In this document: positions 26,491-38,000 of the stretch, one piece after another
How positions within the stretch are numbered: the first letter of the stretch is position 1
Layout of the letters: each line of letters begins with the position of its first letter
Assembly: GCA_026261815.1 (NCBI GenBank)
Contig: JAMPIT010000269.1
Span: 1,614,501-1,678,500, forward strand
Direction of reading: 5' to 3'
DNA length: 64,000 bases
Source of the DNA: Monarcha castaneiventris obscurior
Lineage: Eukaryota > Chordata > Aves > Passeriformes > Monarchidae
The notes under the pieces: generated by a model
The model's database searches: none
The model's input: the letters and a program-made list of their open reading frames with translations, nothing else
What the model was told of the DNA's origin: nothing
Program-made: the position numbers and the translations under genes

Positions 26491-29004
26491 CCTCCCATAT
26501 TTTAAGCCAATAATTAAACTTCCATCTGCTGTTCCAAAGCCTCCCTGATGCCCTTCCAAAGCCTCAGTTTCTGAATGTCCCATGTCTGGCTGGGAAGGTC
26601 CTGGCAGCACCGATGCTCCGTGGGGGCTGCTGCATCCTCTGATCCCGAATGGTTGTTACAGACCGTGCAGGCTTTGGCAGCAGCTAGTGAAGGGAAAGCT
26701 ATGCAAAACATGCCCCAGGGAACTGCCACGCATCCCGGACTACCTTCTTTGGAGTGGTTTTGGAGGTTAGATTAAGGCAAAGCAAATTCTCTGCAAGAGT
26801 TTGTGGCACAGGCACCGGCTGCCCCAGCTGCCCCTGCACCCAGGGCAGCCCCAGCCTCCCTCCCCCTTCTGCCCTGGGTTCCCTGACCAGGCTGGGGCTG
26901 CCAGGCTGGGGCTTTCCTGGCAGCAGAGCCCCTCGTGCCCGGAGTGCCCCGAGCCCGTCACTCCGGGAGAAGCAGAGCACGATTCGAGATGTGGCTGCGC
27001 CCCTCTGCAGACGGTGGGGATGGGAATTAATCCTCCCATTAATGGGTGAAATGGAGCGTTTGTGTCTCACAAAGCAATTACACAATAATAGCAGGAGGAC
27101 GATGATAGAAATCACATCTTCTCTGAAGTTGCTCTCCAATCCAACACATGAATAATTCCTCCTAGGCATTACTGGGAAAGCAGTATTAAAAGACTGATAT
27201 AAACAAAAATTACTGGAAGAAAACCAGACGAGGCATGCTTCATTGCTCTGTCAGAGCCAAGCACAACTAAATTTATACAAAGTGGGCAGATAAGCTTGAA
27301 GGGGCAAAGACATTTGTTACTGCTCTGTGCGAGATGAGCTCACAAGGAACGCGTGCTTGATCTTGGCAGCTTTCTGATGTCTTACTCCTAAAGCATCAGC
27401 TTTAGTCTCGGTTTCCATGGCAGATACTTTTCTGAGCTTGTATCTTCCACAGATATTGCTAATTTATGCTGTCAGCCACATCTCTGCAAATACCTGCAGA
27501 GTGATTCCATGTGCAGTGGGAGTGGTGAAAACAAGGTGCACATGAATCTGCCTCAGCTCTTGTTTTTGACCAGGGGACACAAAACAGTTTGTTTTCTTCA
27601 GCCACAAGATCTTGGCTGATCTTCTGGCACTGACTTTTGCCCTAAGGACCCTGACACTGTGTTATCTGTCCTGTGAAGCAAAGCACTTCCAGCCTTTCAT
27701 CCAGACACGTGTTTCAGGCAGGTTTTCCCCCCTGTGCTCGGGGCAACTCTGAGCAGGAAGGGTTGGGCAGCACATGTGGCCCTGCTTCTTTCTGCTCCCC
27801 CATCGCATTTCGTGTTAGTGGAGTCTATAAACCATGAGATCTTTCCCAGGCAGAGACCCAGCCACACTGAAACCGTCCTATTTTCAGGGTGGATTTATCA
27901 GCCCTGCAAATGTTGAACAAGCAGCTGATGAATTGGTCTCACCAATGTGGCAAGACCATGGCAAGGTGAGAGGCTGCGTGTCTGGCTGGTGAAGGAAGAA
28001 TCCCAGGGATTTGCAAAGCTCATGTTTATACACTGAAGCACAGAACATCCAGCACATACAAAAGAAATTGGGAAAACTTGTAAAAAGTAACTCACACAAT
28101 GGCAGAACCACAGGAAGCGATGGCACGTGCAGAGAGAGCTCGTGCTGGAGCAAAGTCCTGGCAGCAGTGGGGAAACCCATGTCCTGTCAGGGTATGGTGA
28201 CTGCAGGGTGCAGGGCTGTTTCAGGATGTGCCCAGCAGCCCCAATGGATGAGTCCCAAGTCCCAGGTAGGAAAGTGGCCAGACCGAAATGAGACCACTCC
28301 CTCTCCTAAGGATAAAAGCCTGGCAAGCCCTGGCCAGCTGGAACTTGATCTGGGCCTGGATGGAACTGGGCTTGCCAGTCATTCTGGGACCCAGGCAGCT
28401 GCCTGCCCTGCTCGCACTTCACCTGGTCAGCAACAACTCGCAGGTAATCCCCTGCTCTGTTCTGAGCCAGCACAAACATCTACACGTGGGCTTCAGGTGT
28501 GTCCACCTCTGCACTGGCACCCGCTGACCATCAGAGAGGGGTGTATGGCTCAGACACCTCCCCTCCCTCTATCCAAATGAACTGAACTTTGAAAGGGAAT
28601 GTGGAATAAAAGGAATCTGGGTGATGTTTCTTTGGATCTGTTCTTCAATGTGGTCAGAGGTAATTTCCGCAGCTCTCTGGTAAATAAGGGAAACCCCTGG
28701 TCCGAGTGGGATGGGGACAGAGGCTGCTCCTGGAGTCTTTCAGCAAGGGTGAGTAACAAGGTCAATGACAACAGTAAACAAGCTTCTGGTTTTCCAAACA
28801 GAGCCTCTCCAGCATCCGGCTGCTTTAAAACATTAACCAAAATACACTTATCTCTGGCTCCTGGCCTTAAGTGACTTTTGAACCCACAGCTATTCTGGGC
28901 CAGATTTGATTGTGCTCAGTAACACCAGGTGTCCCAGCCCAGCAGGAGCTCTGGTGGTTAGTGCCAGCCCCTTGCTGGCAGCCATGCCCTGTCCACAGTA
29001 TGTC
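26491..29004. other. Intergenic, no gene recognised
   Basis: No exon or RNA gene is recognised. An AT-rich block at 27040-27300, containing AATTACACAATAATAG, could be a conserved element but cannot be judged without alignment. Confidence 0.5.
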
Positions 29005-29095
29005 TTGACTGAGAAAGGACCCATAAGGGTCATTGAGTCCAACTCCCTGCTCCTCACAGGAGCCAAAACTAACCCATATGACTAAGAGTCCTCTC
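29005..29095 (-). mobile_element. CR1 LINE 3'-end fragment
   Basis: GACTGAGAAAGGACCCATAA, then GGGTCATTGAGTCCAACTCC, is typical of the reverse complement of a CR1 3' region. The copy is truncated and diverged and has no coding part. Confidence 0.65.
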
Positions 29096-29819
29096 AGCCC
29101 AAGGGCTTGTCGTTGGCCAAGGGTGGCGTGGAGAGCACAGACTCTTTTGGAGCAGAGGTGAGTTTCCTTTCCAGCACCAGTGAGCATGAAATTTAAGCAA
29201 AAGGACATTGGAGGCAGGAGCAGGGCAGCAAAATGAGTTTTCTTGCTCCCCCGAGACCACTGCCATGTGCAGCTGGGCAGCCGAGGGTGTAGCACCCAGG
29301 GGAGTCACCTCAGAGGATGTTATGGATCACCTGCCTTTGGGACAGCACTTGTCAGTAAGAAACTGCAGCTCTGTGTGCACTGAAGATGAGTTGCGTCTGC
29401 TGGGAAGCAGCAGAAAGGAACCCGTGCCCAGACAGGAGCAGGTTTGCGGACCTGTTGATGTTCTTGGCTGTTTGCACAGGCTCCAGCCTCTTGGTAGCAT
29501 TGCAACAGTTCTCACCTGCAGTTTTACCTGTTTATGATGTGATATTTCTGCACGCAGCGCTTTTCACATGCAGCAAGGGCAGGAGTGGAGTTTGGGCTGT
29601 GCTGGCTCAGTCCCACAGCAATGGTTGAAGCCTGTTTGTTCTGTGATGGATCAAAAAAAAGCCATTTCCGTTACAGAAGCAGAGAGAACTTTTCATCTCG
29701 TCCGCAGGACAGGAAAGTTGGCAACTTAACTGTTAAACTCGCCTGTGATTGTTGGGTGTTGACATCATCGTGATCTCACCACTGTAACCGGAGCCCTCCA
29801 GCTTTTCCTCCAGCCTGCC
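29096..29819. other. TCIM upstream region
   Basis: About 0.7 kb upstream of TCIM. The only motif I can single out is TGACATCA at 29760-29767, one base from a cAMP-response element. An open frame at 29208-29537 has no recognisable domain. Confidence 0.4.
29760..29767 (+). promoter_or_regulatory. CRE/ATF-like motif upstream of TCIM
   Basis: TGACATCA differs by one base from the TGACGTCA cAMP-response element. It lies 60 bases before the TATA-like box, a sensible promoter distance, but the match is short. Confidence 0.25.
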
Positions 29820-29827
29820 TTTAAATA
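29820..29827 (+). promoter_or_regulatory. TCIM: TATA-like box of TCIM
   Basis: TTTAAATA stands 80 bases before the TCIM start codon in an otherwise GC-balanced stretch. It would place transcription start near 29850 and give a 5' UTR of about 50 bases. Confidence 0.5.
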
Positions 29828-29899
29828 CCAGTCCTGGAGCCAGCACAGCACCCATTCCTCCGACTGGAGCCCACGGCAGACCCGGCAGCACCCACATAG

Positions 29900-30220
29900 A
29901 TGAAAGCAAAGACAAGCTCCAGCACTCCAGCCATGTCCACATCACTGCGAGTGAGCCCCTCGGTCCACGGCTACCGCTTCGACACGGCTCTGCGCAAGAA
30001 AGCCGCAGCCAACATCTTCGAAAGCATCAACGAGGAGTCCCTGCAGAAACTCTTCAGAAACTCTGGAGACAAGAAGGCGGAGGAAAGAGCCAAGATAATC
30101 CTCGCCACCGACCAGGACATGGAGGAAAAAACGAGAGCACTAATGGCATTAAAGCAGAGGAGAAAAGATAAACTGCTCCAGTTCCTGACATTTCGGAAAT
30201 ACTCCATTAAAGTTCACTGA
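29900..30220 (+). CDS. TCIM: TCIM (C8orf4/TC1), transcriptional and immune response regulator
   Basis: This is a small, basic, largely disordered protein. In mammals it acts in the nucleus and cytoplasm, releases beta-catenin from the inhibitor Chibby (CBY1) and so raises Wnt signalling, and it also affects NF-kB and inflammatory responses. The single open exon encodes 106 residues, the same length as human TCIM. Conserved runs are MSTSLRVSPSVHGYRFDTA, LFRNSGDKKAEERAKII, DQDMEEKTRALMALK and the C-terminus FRKYSIKVH. The first ATG (29900) has T at -3, a weak context; Met12 (29933, GCCATGT) is stronger, and both are kept in human, so two start sites are possible. The gene stands alone, 13 kb after IDO2, in the same order as in mammals. 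Confidence 0.98.
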   Translation: MKAKTSSSTPAMSTSLRVSPSVHGYRFDTALRKKAAANIFESINEESLQKLFRNSGDKKAEERAKIILATDQDMEEKTRALMALKQRRKDKLLQFLTFRKYSIKVH

Positions 30221-30389
30221 ACTGGCGGAGGGAGCAGAAATGGAGAACATTTTGTGATGGGACTGTTTGTGACCTCCTACCACACTCAGAATGCTCCGCT
30301 GCCCCGTGGGACTGGGGACTGGACAGACCACCCACAGGGCTTCAGCCCCACCACAAACTGCGAGCTGACCTCGGCATTGCTGTGGAGAG

Positions 30390-30590
30390 CAGCATCGGTG
30401 CCCACGGCAGCATCAATGCCCACGGCAGCATCGCTGTGGACAGCAGCATCAGTGCCCATGGTGCATCAGTGCCCACGGCAGCATCGCTGTGGACAGCAGC
30501 ATCAGTGCCCATGGTGCATCAGTGCCCACGGCAGCACTGGTGTGGACAGCAGGATCAGTGCCCGCAGCAGCATCACTGTGGACGGCAGTT
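30390..30590. repeat. 53-base minisatellite in TCIM 3' UTR
   Basis: The unit GCATCGCTGTGGACAGCAGC + ATCAGTGCCCATGGTGCATC + AGTGCCCACGGCA starts at 30428, 30481 and 30534 (exact 53-base period), with partial copies before (from about 30390) and after (30570). The period is not a multiple of three, which fits non-coding sequence. Confidence 0.9.
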
Positions 30591-31209
30591 TGGTGGCCAG
30601 AGGCTCACAGAGATGGAGCAGCTCCAGCGGGAGGCAGAAAAGCTCCTCTGGGCAGCTGTGGGACTGAACTGGGGGGAAAACCACACGCCCGGGTGTGATA
30701 TGGGACCCTCTGATGGACTTGGTGTTACTGACTTGAGCTGTGTGCTTTGCCTTTTCAGACTTGTTTCCTTAAAGCCTGAGCCTGTGCAGAGCCCTGGTGC
30801 TGTGGCTGGCGGGAGGCTCTGGAGACCGATCAGCTGCTGACCACGGTCACTCTGCATTTGTTAAATGCACACAAATGCACCGTGTGGTGCAGTAAGTTCA
30901 GCATCCAGGAGCACATTTGCTCCAGAGACACTCTGCACAACTGTGCCCTTCCTTCCCAAGCTGTGTGTGTGCAGTAAAAGACATTTGCACAGAAGCAATA
31001 ATAATGACAGATTTCCCTGAATTTACTGTGAAGTTCCCTAATATTGTGCTCACTTACCATTAACACTAAAAATCTAAATATAATAACTACAGTTCTTCTC
31101 TGTGTAGGTTTCAGTCACTATTAAATGAGTACTTACTTCATGGCAATATTTTATGACAATGTTATTACTATATTGACTATAATTTATTGCATACAGTGAT
31201 GTGAAAATT

Positions 31210-31215
31210 AATAAA
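31210..31215 (+). terminator. TCIM: Likely TCIM poly(A) signal AATAAA
   Basis: This canonical hexamer lies in AT-rich sequence about 990 bases after the TCIM stop. It is the first one I noticed after the coding region. Confidence 0.5.
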
Positions 31216-34003
31216 TTATTAAGTAAATACAAATTATCTTGTCTGAAATGCTCAGTTCTCCTGGAGCGGTGGGGGTTAGACTTTTTTTTTCAATTCATAG
31301 AGATCTGGTTTAGGAGCAGACTACCTGCACCTCTCCTTCATTCCCCAGGTGTGGCTTTGGCAGCCCATTCTCAGGATATGGAGCAGCCCCTGGCTCCCCC
31401 ATGGCCCCACTATTCCCCCTGGCAGCACCAGTTTGGCCCACAGTTGCCATGGCAACCATCTCATTTCCCCAGAAAGGCCTCACCAAATTTATTGTTAATC
31501 AACTCCAATATTAGTTTGCTCTCCAGTAATAGTTTCCTATTACAAAGGAGAACAACATCTTCTGCAATGAGGAAAGAAAGGTGTGAAAAATGATGATCCG
31601 GGGCCAGGGTGGGCAGCACGGCTCGTCAGCCTTTGCCATCTCTGCAGAGCAGAGAAGGAACCCGGACTTGGCTCCTCATCACCCAAAGAAACAGAAGAAA
31701 GTTATGAAGCTTTGGCAGCAGAACTGGATTGTTTTTCTGCAGGTTGTGCTGTAGTATCATGATAGACAATGCTGAAAGTACTTAAAAATAGCAAGGACTG
31801 GTTATTTATAAGTCTGTCCTTTAATAACCTGATGGTTTAGATAAAAACATTCCCATGACTCTGCTTAGAGCAACAAAGATAAAGCAGCTTGGAAGAGTGA
31901 TAGCTCAGCTACAGTTTTTTTGCCTACAGTAAGAACACTAAATTGCCAATAAGTCAGGGAGACTGGAAATAATCCTTTAAGTCACCTAATAGAATGGGCA
32001 ATTATAATTATTTATAGCTGGAATGGGATGCATGGTGATTTCCCCTCCCAGGAAGACCAGAGAGTAAACTGTTTTGGGATGAACCTGTTTGAAAAAGCTT
32101 CCGAAGGCTTTTCAGAACAGCCCTTGCTCAGAAAAATCTGTCTCAGGGCAGGTTTGCCCCCGAGGAAGTTGCTAATTTCCCAGCATTCGACCTCCTCCAG
32201 AGCGGTGTCCCACACTCGCTGCAGCTGTTGTGCCCATTGGTGACACATCCCCACAAACCATCCACAGTGACAAAAACTGCTCCAAATGGGCTGTTTCCAA
32301 AAAAGGCCAAACAGGGCCGGTCAGTGCCTGCCCACAGCCCAGCTCTGCTCCACCCAGCCCTGGGATGGGACGCAGTTCCTGCCTTTGGTGGGTGTTCCCA
32401 TCAGAGCAGCTTCTTGTGCCACAAACACTCACAACAGAAGCCAGCAGGGCAAGGACCCCCAGGCCCAGCTGCCTCTGGGGCGTTACCTGCCAGGACCCGA
32501 TGACCTTGCTGCTAAGGATGCTCTGAGAACACCCCGCATGGACCAGATCAGCTCTTTACTGTCCTGCTGCTTCCCAGGGCCCTCACTCTGCTGCTGGGGC
32601 TTTGCTCCCTGCTCCCCTGCCTTGGACCATTGGGGTGTCCACAATGCACCCCCTGTGCCAGGGCCAGTGCTGGATTTGGCAGAGCCTTGTCACTCTCTGG
32701 GTCCCCAAAACCAAACCCAGCTCCCCAGTGCTACCAGTGACCTGGGCAGCCTGGGGTATCATTTGCCAACAGCCTTTCCTTAAAAGAAGGAAGCAAATCT
32801 GGCAGAAGCCATGATTGTGGCAGACTGAAATCAACACCCACTGAAGTGGTTGCTGCTGGCATGTCCTAGGATTGCCCAGACAATCCTGTTCACAACATTT
32901 CCATGAAATGATTGATAAGATCCTCTGACTTGGGGGTTTTATAGTCCCTCTTGTCTCATTACATCGAAATTATTAGCCCGAGTGGCATCCCTGATAAATA
33001 AAGGCCACTTACTAAGAAGTTATGTGATTATTGGATATTTACAGTGGAAAAAGTAAATTTTCCTTGGTTGCAGCCTGTCTGCTGCTTTGGCAGGTTTGTG
33101 CTCCAGGAATGTGTCTTACAGCGGGCTCAGCAAAAACTGCAATGAATTCTCATGGAACATTGGCCAACAAGAGTTAGACACACGAATGTCCAGCCATCCC
33201 AGGGCCCTTGCTCACATTGTGCTGCTGCTTTGCTTATCCCCAGGGCTGCACCAGGAGGGCTCAGAGCACCTGGACCCATCCCTGTTGGTTCGGTGTTTGT
33301 GGCAGCCCAGGTGTCAGGGAGGGCACGGCCAAGCACTGCCAGTGAGGGTGCCCAGGCTGTGCTGTTCTCTGCAGCGCTGCTGTGGTGTGTGCACAGAGGT
33401 GTGGCAGGGCAGGTCACCCAGCTGTGCTGGCACCCGGCAGTGCCGTCACCGGGCCCTTCCTGAGCTCCCGGTGCCGCAGACTCAGCGTCTGTGGCCGGCG
33501 CACGCCGCACTCCGAGCCAGCCCGGCTGTGCTCCGGCCAGACGCAGGGCCCATTGTCAGCCTCCCCACACAACAAACAGAGGAAAAGGCTGTTCAAGGAA
33601 TTTCCTCCCTCCAGGAGCCGGGCGTTTCCATTAATTCTTCTCCATGAGTCAAACTGGCTGTACTGGGTGTCCCCCTGTCCCAGCATCCTGAGGAATATGC
33701 ATCTGAACAGCTAATTTTATCCAGCTTGTCCAACGCCCTGCTTAGCAGCCATGCTGGGAGGGTGCTGGTGGTTCCCCACCACCACTGCTGGCCGGGGAGA
33801 AGCCATGGAAAGGCAGGACAGAAACCAAGGACAAGACCTTTGGCAGAAGCTCTGGCTTAACAGACCGGGGAAGATGGGGAGCAACTCACAAGGTGCTGGA
33901 AAGAGAGAGCCCAGAGCAAAGGGGGTGTCAGTGACAGCAGACCACATAGAGGTCCCACCCTCTGTCCCTTCATCAAACACCCATCCCCATCTCTCCAAAA
34001 AAT

Positions 34004-34027
34004 GGAGGGTTGCTTTTGCAACCCTCC
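34004..34027. repeat. 10-bp perfect hairpin with T4 loop
   Basis: GGAGGGTTGC (34004-34013), loop TTTT, then GCAACCCTCC (34018-34027). It looks like a simple palindromic hairpin with no visible gene context. Confidence 0.85.
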
Positions 34028-34973
34028 TGTCCATGAAAAGATGGGGTTGGAACAAGTCAGTGACCCGGCTCAGCCTGACCACAGTGTTCAGGAGGAGATG
34101 GGGATGTTCCCCAGCACCTGAACACCCAGTACTGTGACCTTCAGTTTCTGGTGAAATCCAGCACACAAGGCATGAGCAGAGTCCAAAGAGGAGCTGGGCC
34201 AGCCCTCGCCCAGCCGTGCTTGTGTGTGGGGAGACAGGGTGCCCTGGTCAACAGCAACACCTCCCTGGCAAGCTTCCCTTCCACACCATGGAGCAACAGG
34301 CAAGTTAAAAATTAACTGCTGAGCTGAGCTCCTGCTCTGCTTCACCCAGAGGGACAGACTCTGCTTTGCAAACCAGTGGAGCAACAGCCTGGGTGTCCCT
34401 GGCAGCCCTGGCTCACACTGGCACAGGGGGTGCCTTGTGCTTGTGAAAACCGTCACAGATGAAGCATATTTCATCTGCAGCTGCCGAGGGAAACCTCTGC
34501 TCTAAAGCAGGTTAAATGTGAGTGACAAGCTGTAAAGCGTGAGATTTGTGGATGTGTTAGTGTGGTTTTCACAGAAAAGAGCTGGTCTGGGGTTTCAAAG
34601 CACGAACACCACACATGCAGCAAAATGATGCTCCAGTGTCACTTTGAAGGGATAGACAAGGCTATTTATGAGAAGGAAAGCCTCTAAAATACTGCAGGCA
34701 ATGGGAGATGGCACAGTTACCATTTATCTTTGCTAAAAACCAAAACTCAGGCCGTGACCAGAATCTTAATACACAAGCCTGACAAAAGTCCTTATTCCCC
34801 CTGAGCTGCACCCTGAGCCGGTGCCGGTGGCATGGAACGAACATCGTTCTGCCGTGGGAAGCAGTGACATTTTCTGGTTCATGGCTCCCAGCCGGGGGGG
34901 CTGGACAGTGAATCAGAGCTCAGCCAGCGGCACCTCCCGGACCACGGGTCCTCTGCGCCCACGCACAGGGAGC

Positions 34974-35009
34974 ATCATCGGGAGAATCATCGGGAGAATC
35001 ATCCGAGCG
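34974..35009. repeat. 3 x 12-base tandem repeat
   Basis: Three copies of ATCATCGGGAGA at 34974, 34986 and 34998, the last one diverged. It sits in a small CpG-richer patch. Confidence 0.8.
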
Positions 35010-38000
35010 AGCGCAGGCAGCTGCTGGGGCTCAGCACCGCGTCCTGCATCCTCCTCCGTGGAAAACCCGCTTCTTCCAATGACTGAGCGCTGCCCCGGGT
35101 CTGGGGCGGGTCACTGATTCATTCTGCAGCCATCAGTTCCCAAAACACCCGTCTGGAAGCGCCGTGGAGCCGCACACCAGGCAGCTGTGCTGCTCCCCGG
35201 AGCCCTGCCTGCTCCCTGCCGTCCCCCCGAGTGACACTGCCGGACCACGCTGGAGCTGGCCCTGGAGGCCGGGACCCATCGCTCCGGGGAAAGGAATTCC
35301 CAGTGGTAGCAGGCAGCTCTCCCACATCGTCAGAAAACTCCGTTTTTAAAATGCTCATGCACATGGAAAAGTGGATTTCCACTGTCTTTGCAAAGTAGAG
35401 ATGCTTTAATGCCTCAAGGAATTAGGCAAAATCTGACACAAACACCTCACAATACTTGACACAACTCAAAGTACTTTCTCCACCTGCTGCTGTTTCTGCT
35501 TGGACCATAATGGAAAGGGAAGAGAAAAATGCCATATTGTGCTTCCCAGACTGGCCATATTCCAGCTGGGTTCTGTTTAAAATTCACCTGCCATCCCAAA
35601 TGCTGAAAATATTCCAATCCAGACACGGTTTTTTCTCCCCCTCTTCCTGAACGGTAAAGTATGAGACACAATTTTTCATTTAGAAATATGCTTGGGAGCC
35701 GTCAGACCCTTTCTCTCCACCAGACTTTCCGGGAGGCTCTGATTTGCACCCTCACCCTGGTGCCATTTTCTGAGCCAGTTTGCAGGATGGTGGCACAGGG
35801 CTGCCAGAGATGACAAGGACAAATGTACAACTCTAAGGCAAATTGAAACCTGGAGCAGAGTGCAGTCCATGGAAAAATTCCAGGTGACTTGAAGGATTTT
35901 ATACAGAAGTAAAACACCTTTAATATATTATGCAGAAAGTGCTGCCAAGCACATGCTGGTTTCATCCTGATTCAAACAATAAACTTCTTCCTAAACACCG
36001 CATGTTTTAGCTACAGTAAAAGTATGCAAAAAATGCGTTATGAGGTTGGAGAGACATTCATCAAAGTGAAGGACCAGGCAGACCCAAGCCCATGCTGAGG
36101 GGCTACCTGAGGGGCTGCCCCAGGGTCTCTGTGATGGGGACACGCTGGGTTTAGAGTGGTCAATCCCTGCCTGTGTCCCCTTGGAGCAAGGCTCAGCTAA
36201 CAGCCCCCAAAGCACTGCCAGGCACATCCCCTGACTCCCAGGAGAGTTTGTGACAGAAACCCTGTCTACACACTTGATTGCAGAGCTTGCAGTTTGCCAT
36301 AAGCAAATAAATTAGGTATAATTTAATATTTGATTGTAAGATTTACTGTTCTACCCTTTACAGCTTCACAGGTGGATACCCAGTAATTGAGCGAAAGGAA
36401 GAGCCCCATTAATTCCCTGCAGCAGGGACAGGCTGTGGCAGCACCGCTGGAGAAACCTTCCACCACCTCCCACCACCTCCTTCCCTGCAGGGGGAGATGA
36501 GGAAGCTCCTCTTGGCTTTAGGGGGGCAATTATTGCTCTTTGCCTGTGGTTGATGCCTGGAGCCACACACACCCACTCTGTCACGGGGCAGAGCAGAGTT
36601 CAGAGTCTCCTCACAGAACCCGGCTTGGTTTGGCACAAAACCCAGCAATGACCTGAGGCTGCTGTTACAGAGTGAAATTCAGCTTTGCTGTGACTTTGAA
36701 ACCCTTTGATTTTGAATAATGTAACCTAATTTTTGTAAGATATTAAAGCTCAGACATAACCCAAACTTGAAGCAGTGCCCCAATATATTTTAGCAATTTT
36801 CCAGTGCTAGATTGCATCACACACTTGCAGAAGTTGGAGGCTGGGGCTCACCTCCCTTCTTGCTTTCAGCTGTGTAGAGAAGGTTTTCCCTACCATAACA
36901 TTAAAAAAAATCATACCTTTGTGTATTGTTTTAGATCAAGTGCTCCTCAAAGTTCTCTAATCTTGTTGTCTGTAGCAACACTGTTCTCTGCAATCTGTTG
37001 TTTAGTCAGCATGTTCGGGGCCTTCTCCAGGATGGGTTGAAACACAGTCTGATTCCTCAAAGTCCCATCCTGTGGGAATTACATTTGCAGTGTGAGCTCT
37101 TCCACACAGCTGCAGATAGAAGTCTGCAGGTGTCAGTGCCAGGGAAAAGCTAATAAAAGAATTCCATTTTGGACTCTTTTTTCAGGGTTTGGCTAGTTCA
37201 GGTATTGAGTCCCTTGTCACTTCGTGCCAATTCTTAGTTTAACCTCGAGCAGCTGCAGGGATCTTTCTCAGAAACATCTCTCTTCAACCAACCAAACAAG
37301 CCTTTTTGGAAGGTAATACCCTTGCCCTGCTGCAGGCTGAGCCCTGACCAAGCACACCCACGTTATCTTCTGCCGCAGAAAACGTCAGCGGGCCTGGCCT
37401 GGCCTTAGCCTCACACGCCCCTCAGACAGGCAAATCCCATTCACCTGAGTGGGATCAGGTTAAACATCAGCCGAGTATTGCCAGCAATGCCACATTTCAA
37501 CATCTTTTATATAACTTTTCCTTCATTGAGTGAAGCAGGAGATGGAGCAGCAGCTTTGAGCCCAGCCCTGGTGGCCTCTCGGTGCCTGCAGGGGCTTTGG
37601 TGGTGCCGCCCTCCTGTGGCTGCAGAACCTCTCGAGCTGGAGCAGCACCAGAATCTGATGAAACATCACCGAGTCACCAGAGAGGTAACTCCAGAGTAAG
37701 GTGGGCATGAGCAGCCTGGACACACTAACTGCTCCCAGTAACTCCCACCAAGGGCTGTTGGCTCTGTAAAGTTCATGCCAGAAGTTTTCCAAGAGAGGAG
37801 GTTTGGGATAAATGCTTCACACCAGTGACTCATCAGCTTCCACTCTATGTTCCAGGTCTCCTATTTGTGCTATGGCAACAGCAAATGCAACACATTTTGT
37901 GGGGTGTTTCCTGTGCTAATCCCCCTTTGCTGAAGCAACACTGAGGAGACCAGGAAGGAGCATCAGCACCCGAGCCCAACACCCAGCTCTGGCACCGGGC

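Larger units (their letters stand above)
30221..31235 (+). other. TCIM: TCIM 3' UTR
   Basis: From the stop to just past AATAAA at 31210-31215. The first half is GC-rich with a 53-base tandem repeat; the second half is AU-rich with an ATTTA pentamer near 31183, as in unstable regulatory mRNAs. The end is inferred from the poly(A) signal. Confidence 0.55.

Noticed and set aside
26268..26513. Ser/Leu repeat open frame
   Set aside because: It is a translation of the hexamer microsatellite.
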